64,000 bases of DNA from contig CAIIXF020000012.1 of assembly GCA_903813345.2 (NCBI GenBank), positions 30,531,001 through 30,595,000 of the forward strand, given 5' to 3'. Origin of the DNA: Owenia fusiformis (lineage: Eukaryota > Annelida > Polychaeta > Sabellida > Oweniidae). Every line of letters starts with the position of its first letter. The stretch's first letter is position 1. Both the position numbers and the translations under genes were made by a program. The notes beneath the pieces were generated by a model. That model worked only from the letters and a program-made list of their open reading frames with translations. It did no database searches and had not been told where the DNA came from. Shown one piece after another: positions 35,701 through 47,700 of the stretch.

Positions 35701-38700
35701 TATAACATCCCCGAGTGCTTAAGATTGATATATCACATTCTACGGATTTGCCATCATAAACAGCTTGCTAAAACTTAATTCTGCAATAAAGTATATTCCC
35801 AATTTTAAAATTTGACTACGATTCTTACAGCATTGTCTTTAGTTCAAACATTCTTTACCAATCGTGATACAACCTGTTTTGTGCTCTTCGGAAGAAGGAT
35901 AAGATATAAGGTTTAATATTATGTGTGATTGAGTTGATTTTTTAAAATTTTTAAGACATTACTATTTTCGTTGATATCCTGACCCATTCACTGTCTTATC
36001 CTTTCATATTAAAGGCCCACTTTGCGTATTTTCAATAGGTATCATAAGGAAGTATAGTGGGCCTTTAAATATGTTAAACTACTCTGCATTGTTTGACAGA
36101 AGTTGTTATGACGCAAATCGGCATTTAGGTAATTCATCGAGCGAATCATCTTGATAAATCATTGTCACTTGAATAACATTCAAGCGTCAATTTGATAATG
36201 AAATTGACAATTCTGCACATATTGTCTTTAGTTTGAAAAATGATAGTCTGGCATTTTATCCACCATTTCGACCTTGTCTTGGCTAAATAAAGGGAGTTAT
36301 GAAAATGATTGACGTGTTATTCTCCTTGTTTCCGTCTTCAAGGGTATAGCAGAATGATAACCTGTCTTCAAGTGCATGTAGTCTTTCAGCTATGGATTAT
36401 TTATTTAGGCACATTCATGCATTAGTAGAAATTCAACTTTATTTGTGGCGATGAATAGAAAAACATCAGCTAGTGTTGTTTTGGTTAATTTACTCATTGG
36501 TCATTTAAAGCAACTACTTTTTTACATGTACATGTATCTAGTCATACAAAGATTATATTAAAAATCACGTTAGTGAGGTTTAACTACATCAGCATGTCCA
36601 TACCTTGTCCATGTTAAAATCTAACCCCCCTATCACACCAAACTCGTTCTTACCCGTTCTTGCCAGTCCTACGAAAACGTCGTAAAACGGGCTCAAACTG
36701 GCTGTGGTCGGGAAATATGTCTGAAATAATTAGCTTCTTCGTTCTTAAACAGTCTTCAATACGTCCATCTCGTTCGCAGTTCGTTCAGGTCGCACCACGT
36801 CGGTGTGCAACGCCGTAGAACGCGTCCCTTAGTCTAGAAGGTCATCATGACCTGTTAACAGAACGGTATGGTCGCAATCGAATTTTGAATCGATTCAAAA
36901 TTCTAAAATCACATTCCCGTCTGAGAACGTTCATAAAGTTCGTAAATAGACCTTAGAAAGTTGCAGCTACGTTCATTCCGTTCGCACACAGTTTAGAACC
37001 AGTTTTGAAGAACGAAGTGGCAACCTGTTTGGTGTGATAGCTATATTTTTGCTAACTCGTTCATAAGCAGTGTTAGATACGTTCTTAATCAGTTTAAACC
37101 CGTTTGCAATGAGTTCTACCTCGTTCTCAACACGTCCTCAGACAGTTCCACTCGTTGTTAAAACGTCCCTAGTAGGATTCAAGTACGACGGTTCCGTTCG
37201 TAGTACGTCCAGCTCGTCGTTAGTACGTTGTCACTCGTTCTAATTGTAGAACGTGACGACCACGAAAACATTTTGAGCATTGTCTAAGTTCTAGAGGACC
37301 TACCCGTTCAAGTACGTTCGATGAAGTTTGTAAATAGATCCCAAACGGTTCTTAGTACGTCCAGTCCGTTCGTACACAGTTGAAGCCCGTTTTCGAGAAC
37401 GTAGTGAGAACTAGTTTGGTGTGATAGTAGGGTAATAGACATATGAGAATATTTCGAGCAAGGGAAAAGGAACAAGTACACGAGTTTCTGATTGTAATTG
37501 CATTATCAAACAAGGTATCATCTTACAAACAAGCCATTAACAGGACAAAACTTCACCACCTAGCTAGGTGCTCACAATATTATGAATCTTTTTTGACCTT
37601 GAGAACATGCACTCAAACAAGTGATGATTTACGACATTATGTCGTAAACTAAAGAAATGAGACAATGTCGTAATTATGACTATGGTCAGATGAAATTTTG
37701 ATGATTTTGAAAAGGAAAATTGGTCAATTTGAACCAAGTTGAAAAATACCTTTTTTGACCTTGAGAATGTCATTGAAGTCATTCAGATTTGAACTTTTGA
37801 GAACGTCTAGATGATTTTGAAAAAATGGTCAATTTGATGCAAGTTGAAAAAATACCTTGTTGACCTTGAGAAGGTCAATGAAGGTCAAATCTCAAATCTG
37901 AAGTCAGGTATGAACCTCTGATAAGTTATAGATGATTTCGGAAAAATTGGTCAATTTAAAGCAAGTTGAAAAAAATACCTGTTTGGCCTTTTTTACCTCC
38001 AAAAGGTCATTGAAGGTCAAATCTGAAATATAAAGTCAGATTTGAACTTTTGAAAACTTGTAGATGATTTTGAAAAACTGAATTCAGTTTAAACAGTATT
38101 TTTTCAGTAATTGGAAGTTTTAAGAATTTGTTATAGACGCCAACCGCCACCCGCCGATCGCCAACCGCCGTCACAAAAACGGAGACCATAAGAATATGTC
38201 ACCACTTTTTGGTGGTCGAATGAAAAACATATTTTTCTAGTTCCGCATTAAACAACGAAAAAGCAAAAAGTTCCCTCGTTTCACTTAAGGCTTTTTTATC
38301 AAATAGTTTTTTTATTTCTTACCATTTAACATTAGTAATCACATCAATGACGATAAAGGGGCACATGGATACTATCGAAATGAACGACGTTAATCGCGAC
38401 ATTTCTCACGTTGTTCAAGAAAATTTCAAAACATATCACCCTCTTAGTCCCTGTGACTTAACTTTATTTCAATTACAAGAGGGCAGGGGCAATATAACCC
38501 CACCCCTCCCTTGTACTTGCTCTGTACTTATACAATTAACATGTACCCGAAATGTCATAAAATACGTTGTCTGCAAATGCAATGGTTTTTCTCATGATCG
38601 TTAGAAGAATTCCATATGGTCCTCCTGTCACTGCAAACTTATTTTTCATAATGTTTATGATTACGTGACATATTTATGAATCATACGAAACTTTAAAAGT

Positions 38701-41700
38701 CATCGAGCTCGAATTAACTTTCAAAAGACAAAACTTGAGACATTCATTTTATTTTATTTCCTTCAAGGTTGATAGAAATTAATGAATTAACAATGTTTAC
38801 TTTTATATTTGGTAAACTACCTCAAAAGTTTGAAATATTATATATTTTAAGCTATAACCTTCATTGCAATAATTATATTTCCTGATGCTAAACATATGAT
38901 CAAACGTATTGTGGACGCCTTGTGTATACCGGGTGTCCCGAAAAAGTGTACCCAAATGAAACAGGAACAACTCATTTTCCTTCATCGAAAAGAATTTTCA
39001 TGGGATAATTATCCCAACGAACGAAGTTCGGTAGGGATATAGTGAAGCCCTCCGTCCGTCCGTCCGTCCGTCAGTCCGTCAGTCCGTCCGTCCGTCTGTC
39101 CGTCCGGAAGATAACTCAAATATTAGTTGACGGATTTTCTTCATATTTGGTAGAAAGATGTATATTGATAAATAGTTTTACGCAAAAAAAATTTTTTCAA
39201 GATGGCCGCCGCTTTAATTAAAAATGACGGGACTTTTTCGCAAAAATCATAAATTTTTCATTCTAAACCAAAGAGTAGATCACAATTATGGTAAAATTTT
39301 TCAGATTTGTACCTCAGAAAATTCAAAATGGATTTTTTCAAGATGGCCACTGCTTTAAAAATGACGGGACTTTTTCGCAAAAATCATAAATTTTTCATTC
39401 TAAACCAAAGTAATTCATATTATTGTTTGAAATTTTGGTAGTATATTCGCAACATCTATCTATTTCACATATATTCAGTGTTTTTCATCCTGACCCCCAG
39501 GGGCCGTGTATGGGGGGTCAGGAAAACAGAAATTTTCGCTAATTTTTAGATCTTTCTGAAGTATAGCTTTATTATACTCAAATGAAAGGCAATTAAGAGT
39601 AGATTGCAAATATTGTATCTTTTTTTCTGATTCGAGCCTCGTAAAATTCAAAATGGCCGTCTAAGTACGATTTCGCAATACTTTTTCGATTCCCTTCAAC
39701 GTATGGCTATATAATACTCAAATTGAAGGAATTTTGGAGTAGATCACAATTATGGTATTATTTTTCAGATTTGTACCTCAGAAAATTCAAAATGGCTGCT
39801 TTGCAGGAATTCGCAATTCTAAAATCTAAATTTTTCAATTTTAACCAAAGTAATGAGTATAATTGATTGGAATTCGGTAATTGATATTTTGTTCGTTGGG
39901 ATTTGCTACTCCGCGGAGTTGCCATCATCTAGTTCAATTTCTATTTGGCAGTTAACGATTCAAAGAATTCTGTATACTGAGAAATATGACTCTTGAGATA
40001 ACATGCACTTAATGATTACATCAACACCATGACTACATCATTTGACTGCATTACTACATCACTACATGACTACATCACCATCTACATCATGACTTCATCA
40101 TGACTAGATCATTTGACTACATCATGATCGATGTAGAGCTGACTACGGGAAGCTTAAAGGTGCAATGTCTGATAAAAGCACAATTAGAGTAACCCCCTGA
40201 TGTTTTGGCTCTAAAATATGTATACTGAGTTGGTCTATTTACCAAACGTTGAGGCATCAACTAATTCGCAACGCGATCAATTTGAGGATTGTTCACATAT
40301 ATTACCTTTCTACTGGTTCGTGATAAAGTCTATATGAAATTGAAATTTTTTTTATCTATTTCTGAACCATAACACATTTCTGGTCATCTTTGTAGTTATA
40401 TTTATTACTTTCAAGGGTTTCAACGGTTGTATGTGGATTTTGACTAATTGTGTTTTATCAGACATTTGGTTGTTCTGTTGATTTTCTCAATATATCGGTG
40501 ATACTGCGCCCTCAATATGTTCTCGAGATTTTAGGTATGTAAGATATTATATGAGCAATTATAATGGGACTTCAATGATTGTCTAGGGGAGAGACCTAGG
40601 TGACATTGTCTATCACGTTTTTAAGCGAACCTATAAATACCTGAACGTATAAAGCTAAATTTATGACCCGCAGTTTTTCAGTGACCCAATCACAACTATA
40701 CACCTTTATACTCAATTGGTGAAATAAGCACTTATATGGGAAAAGTAGTCCTAAGAGAATCATATTTACATGTATCACACGTTCACATACAAGCTCTTTT
40801 AAAACGCATAGCTTTACCCCCCTGTTAAAACCCTCGCTCAACATTCAACATTCTGAATACGGGTACTTAGTACTTCTACCCAGCGGAGTGATATAAAAGC
40901 AGTAATCAAGCCGAAGATTTCAGATCATCTCACTGTCATTTAGCAGAACGCAAGATTGCGAGATAACACAAGGACGTCAGAACGACTCAGAAGATTAACA
41001 CATTACAGTCATGGACTCTGATAAGAAAACACTACCGCCAATTGCATTCCAGGTAATCTACGTTGTACTATTGCTTTAATAGGTCCTACTATGAAGTTAT
41101 TTGAAATAATTAGGCTCACTTACATTTTTGATTAATGTAAAGCTTTGCAGTCAGACCACGTTACTGTGTACATACACGTGCATTACTTTTACGGAGAAAA
41201 TAGAAAATAAAATCCATACCCATGATATTTGACATGCATACAGTAAAGTGTGAATCTGGTAACCCAAACTATGATTTATATTATTTGCTCATTTCAGCAT
41301 ATTGTTGTCGGCTAGCGTCATTTTTATGAAAAGATATGTACCATCTGAATTCAATGAGTATACCATGATGTAAAATATTCGTGTAAGTGACCGGACGAGG
41401 TCACTAGCAGTGATAGACTTAATACGGGTTCCGTATTGTCTTAGGCTAAACTTCGAAAAGATAAATATCTAAGCACGAGTGCCAACGGGAAAGTCCATAA
41501 GCATTTTAAAGGGTCAATATTCATTCGCAAAGCCGTCGGCATAATTTATAAAACAATGATTCACAACATTGATCATCAGGAAAAAACGATGGCTGGTTTC
41601 AATCCCTATCTGTCAACCATTAATGCCATAGCCGGTATACACCTCAAAAGGTGCCCAGTGAAAAAATTTTACATGTTCTCATTATTTCTCAAATCTTGAC

Positions 41701-44700
41701 CAATATAGTATCTAAATGAAACAAAAAATATCAATCAGTTTATCAACATATAGAATTAAGCGTATATGAGAATATGTATCCCCATTATCCGTTTACATTT
41801 CGGAATAAACCCATTGTCTTTTTGTCATGTTTAGATAATGTAATTCTGTCAAGATACGAAAAGGATATCATGATCTGATTGACGTTTTCCGAAATCCCAC
41901 TACATCATCACCAACAACTAAATTTTTAAAATAACATAAATGGTTTAAAATTATTAGTTTGCAGCCGATTCGTCCATTGATAATTTAACGGACACTATGT
42001 TCATTTATGAAGTACATCCTCACTGCTGCACTGACAGTTGTGTCGATTCTGGTCGTAACATTGGGGACAATTATTGTATCTTGTATACAACTTTGCCAAA
42101 ATCATGTTTTGGAACCAGAGAAACCTGTAGCTAAGTCTAACAAGAAGTATTTCTGCACTGACAGCTATGTCGATTCTGGTCGTAACATTGGGGGCAATTA
42201 TTGTAACGTGTATACAACTTTGCCCAAATCATTTTTTAGGAACCGGAGAAGTATTTCATAGCTGCAGTGACAGTAGTGTTGATTCTGGTCATCACATTGT
42301 GAACAGTTAGTGTAATGTGTATACAACTTTGCCCAAATCATGTTTTAGGAACCAGAGAAACCTGTAGCTAAGTCTAACAAGAAGTATTTCCTAGCTGTAG
42401 AGACAGTTGCGCTGATTCTTGCCGTCACATCTGGGCAGTTATTGTAACGTGTATACAGCTTTGCCCAAATCATGTTTTAGGGACCGGAGAAGCCTATAGC
42501 TAAGTCTAACAAGAAGTATTTCATAGCTGCAGTGACAGTCGTGTTGATTCTGGTCATCACATTGGGGGCAGTTCTTGTGACACTGAAATTCACCCTTGGA
42601 TTTCCAAGCAACGGTATCAAGGTAACTAAAATCAGCAGAAATATGATATACATACGACAATGAAGTTACCAAGTAGTCTTAAAAGTATTGCGTTCGAATT
42701 GAACAGAAAATAAACTAGATGTGATAAAGTTTGTTTAAAAACTGTTTAATCCCAGCACCCTATACACCCTATGATGGAATTGGGATAGATATTGAGATGT
42801 GATAAAGAAGTTAGGGGGGTGGGTCTGATTTTGTATCGATACTTGGAAGAAACTTATTTTCGAATTAAATCATTGAATATATTAAAAATGTAAATAAATA
42901 TGTAAATAGCAACATGTAAACCATATACTTTATCATGTTATTACAAAGGCTTAACATACAAAATACAAGATAAATGTCAAATATTTTTAGGAGTACAAAC
43001 TTCAAAGGAACATCATTGTGAAAGTTGACATCGAGAATGACATAACAGTAGTTGATCATCCGGAAAAGGGCTACTCCGTACACAACGACTTTAACATGGT
43101 AAGATCTCTCACCGTCCCTTTTAGAATGTAAAACGTTTGTTTAAACAATTATATATAGAAACAGCGTATTCAAAGTACCAACAACTACAGTGAATGCGGT
43201 TCTTTAGATACGCATTAAGCTGTAGTTGCACTTTTTACCCGGTTTCATTTCCTATTTTATTGTATAATTTTATATTATTTGGTAAATAGCTGAAGTATTT
43301 TGCTAAGTTTATTGCAATACATTATCTAAAAACACTTATTAAATAAGATTGCATCAATCCTGAACAAAGGCGAGCGCCAATGTCATATCTAAGTATAGTT
43401 CACGTTGGTATTTACGATTGTTTTCAAACTATAACAGTGTCCGACCTAACTCAATTGGTAAATAATATGTTACCTAAGCAAGCTCACCAATTGAGATCTG
43501 ACTATCAATGATTGTATTTTAGGGTTTCTCTGTGTTGACGCTTGGTCATAATAAAACCTTTATATACTACCTAAGCAAGCTCACCAATTGAGATCTGACT
43601 ATCAATGATTGTATTTTAGGCTTTCTCTGTGCTGAAGCTCGGTTATAACAAGACCTTCATCTGCTACTTAAGCAGGCTCAGAAAGGGTGTCCTTTCTCCA
43701 GCAGCAATGCAGAGTTATTTGGAGCACCATCCTGTAAGCTAATCAATTTGCAAAAATATGACTGTTTCTGGTAAAAGGGGATCGTCAGTAGAAACTTCAT
43801 TTACGTTCAGAATTCCAAGTCTATTATTTCCTTAAGGGCTTGGTTAATTGATTCAAGAATTCTCAATTTTCCGATGTTTCTTTAATTACCATCAGGTTCT
43901 TTTTTAAATCTGCAAGCAACGTCATTTTTCCAAATGATTAAATAATTCATTTTCCCAAGGGTAAACAGATCACTTTTGTATGAATAGAAAAGAATAGCAA
44001 TACTATTCCTAATAAATCTTATATGAATATTACGTTAGGATGGGGAAGAGATAACATCACACCGCAAGGACGTTGATTGGCTACATGTTATGCCAGCCAA
44101 AGAGGAAATACGTAACCGTGGATTCCTAGGACAACAAGTACGAGATACATGCGCTGGTTCTCCAATACACTGGCTTGTCCCTGCAGGTGAGGAAGATCCA
44201 GATGATGAGGACGAGGCTAGTGAGCCTGATGAAGATGATGAGATGACTGGTAAGCTGACATTACAATGTATATCGTTGAATAACCAAATGAAGATAACAA
44301 AACCATTATAGCCGCGAAAAAACAAATGAAATTTTCTCTTTCTCAAAACAAAGGGCCGCGTGTGACACATCAACACAATACTCTAAATATAAAAACAAAT
44401 CCTTGAGATAAGTGTGTAAGGTCATCGTTAAAAGTTAATGACATAGTTTGACACCAATGCTCCATATCTCATAAATGTGCTAAAATGTGACATATATTTG
44501 CGCAGGTCAAATTAACCGTTGTTTTTTATTAAATTCCGTCTTAATTTGACATAGCCTCCAACTTCCATTGAACCACGATTAGTCAATGTACATGTATAGT
44601 AATGTTTGATCATGGGCCTTCAACTAGACAAAGTAAACATATGTAATCTTGATACTGAAATATGTTTACTTCAGGAAATTCTCACAATGTAACATTAGTG

Positions 44701-47700
44701 AGAGAGAAAAGGCACGGCAAGTCCTACAGCATATACAAGTGCGACTGCACTAGTAGCAGCGGCAGTAGTAGCAGCTGCAGTAGCAGTAGTAGCAGCGGCA
44801 GTAGTAGCAGCGGCAGCAGCAGTAGCGGTGGTAGCAGCAGGGAACGCACGGATAGATGCTACAGTCGTAAAACCGAATGTCGCTGCTACTTAGAAGGGTC
44901 TTACTGCTGCATTGGGTGCTGCAACCCCGGCTGTGGGTCAGCTCCATGCTGCTATTCTTCAGGCTGTCACTGTTCTCGCGGTAAATACGATAGTTCAAGC
45001 GACTCAAGTGACTAGCTAGCCACACAAGTCACACCAGTCATAGCAAATAAAGGTCTATGCACTACTGGTTCAGTAGTAATAAACTATAATAGTACTCCGG
45101 ACAGGTTGAATCACTTGAATGATGCAGTCGTGTTTTTACTCTATATTTGCAATAGAACGACCATTCTTATTGAAATTTTCATGTTTTATTCTGGTGACGA
45201 TTTCTAACATGGAGAAAAAATATTTTAACGAAATTCCAAATTTTATGATTTTGATAGGCTTTTTTCAAAAACAATCCACTGTCAATAAAATACAGGTTTT
45301 TGCTTGAACAATTGAACTTTTTACATCATTTCAAAGGCCGCCTAAGGTCTTTCCAGATGTATTTGATGCCATATAAATTATGGCTGATTATTGTTGTTAC
45401 TCTTTGTCATATTCAATTATATAACAGTGCATTAGGCCAATAAAAAACTTATCACTCTGGGTCATGTTTCCTCAGCTGATAACGCACCTTTTTTGCTACT
45501 GGGCTTTTCCGCCACCGTCACTCAGTATGTATGCAACCCAATGGAACGTAAATTGTACAATGGTTCGAATATGTCAGGTTTCCCTGACAATTTCATGATA
45601 GAATTTGACACAGCTATATGAACATCACTGAAGGATCTAATGCCGGGAATACTTTAAGTTGGATATTCGTAATGTTTACTTCATTTTGGACAGTATTGAA
45701 CAGTTCGATCGGGTTGAACTCGTATCCGTTGACAAGAAGATTGACTTCCTAGGGAACACTTCACGAAACAAGACCCAGAGCAACACGTTTTTAATGGCCT
45801 AATGCACTGTAATAATATTGAATATGACTAAAGTGAATAACAATAATCAGCCATAATTGTTAATATACCAACAAATATATCTGGAAAGACTTTAGGCGGC
45901 CGAAAATTCAATAGCCAGACAATATTTGAAATTACGTTAAAAGTTCAATTGTTCAGGCAAAAGCCTGTATTTGATTGACAGTGAAGTGTTTTGGTAAAAA
46001 TATTTATTTTTCATGCTGGAAATTGTCTCTAGAATAAATTTTGAAAATTTAAATAAGAAAGGTGGTTCCATTGCAAATATAGAGTAAAAACATGACTGCA
46101 TCATTCAACCTGTCCGAGGTACTATATACAGGATGTCCTAAAATTGTTTTACTCATATATGAGACAAGCCTTCTTTCCGTGTTTAAAAAGGTAGATCCTT
46201 TCACAATATAAGGACAATGTTTTTTCCAGTTAGCTTAGTTTTTAGCATTTAGCACACATGGTCTATATACAAGTAACCTCCTTCGATATCGATGATCGAT
46301 GCAGATATTAATGCAATTTTTGGCATTAAAAATGGATAACAACCTTTTTTCTAAAACTAAAATGAGTTACCCCATGAAACATTCAGATATGATTTCATGA
46401 TTATTTGGTTGTTTGCCATATGCCATATTTCTTAATCATTTACAGAGTTATTCTATGTTACCTCGGTACAACATTGGAATATGGGCCATGTTAATAAAAC
46501 CATTTTTCTTAACTAATTTTCTAGACTAAACAGATTTACCCGTTTAAACTTTTAGATGATTAAGATGATTACATTTTCTCTCGGGTGAAGAAGTTTCAAG
46601 AATTATTCCCTTATCCCAGAGTAACAATTAGTCAATGTTTATCTCGGTACATTTTTGGGACACCCTGTAGCTTATAATACACATTGCTTCGTCCAAATAA
46701 ATTTTCCTGGCTAAAATGACATTCTCAAAGAGCAGATTTCAGTTTGTAATTTTTTAAAATATCATGCTATATACTTGTACATTCAGGTTATTGACTTTGA
46801 TATAACTGTGAAGAGACTCACTGCGTACCCAAGAAGAAGAAAAAACAGCACGAAGGGGTCGTTTTTGGCGTGTGCACCGTATACACTAGGGTGTTTTCAA
46901 ATTTCTTTTGAATGAATAGATGGCGTATTTGGTTGAAATATAGACCAAAAAATGAATATCTTTTACGTATTATGAATATCATCGCCATCTTTCATCAGAC
47001 AATGCAAAAAAACTTGACATAAAATGTTGACGAAGGAGCATGTGGGTTATCGCAAACAATTTCAGAAGGCTATATCTTGGATTATGACTATTTTCTGACA
47101 ATGAAGACAAGTTTATCTTTTACATCAATTCATTATCTCAAAGAAAATGCATGGTAATGCACAGTAATAATAAATTCAAACAAACTCTGAGATATTTAAC
47201 TAGCAATTAACCCATCAACACACTTTTTGACCCCATTTTGAAGATGTTGACTCCATTTTCACCAAAAATCCAATCATTTTTTACAATGTTTAATGTATTA
47301 CTATTCTTTATTTTGATGTATCAAGTAGTTCTTGAAAGAAAAACTTAATTGCTTTAAGATCAGTGTTCCCCATGTTATTTCTCCATTGAAAAATCTCATG
47401 CTATCCATTGGTTTCAGTTCATTTTGGTCATCCAAATTGAATATCTTTAAAGTCCCTGGAGCAATCAAATTTTCCTTTTAGGAAATCGAACATGTCTCAA
47501 AGCACATTATAATTATGCATTCAACAATATAATAGTAGGTTGCATTTTTGGTGAAAATTAGGTCAACATTTTTGAAAATATATGTTGATTGGTCCATTGC
47601 CACTTCAATATCACTTAGGTCTGATTAACTAATTATCATTATATATACTTTTCTTGAAGATAATGAATGGATCTAAAAGATACACCCATGTTCATGATCA

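Noticed and set aside
41140-41990. Further coding exon in the first intron of the BRICHOS gene
   Set aside because: No frame with acceptor, donor and matching phase; exon 1 joins exon 2 in phase 0 without it.
44035-44376. 113-codon minus-strand frame with Ser/Gly tract
   Set aside because: Antisense shadow of BRICHOS exon 5, whose phases and motifs support the plus strand.
44750-45025. Cys/Tyr-rich 91-codon minus-strand frame
   Set aside because: Antisense of the Ser tract and Cys-rich block of the BRICHOS gene.
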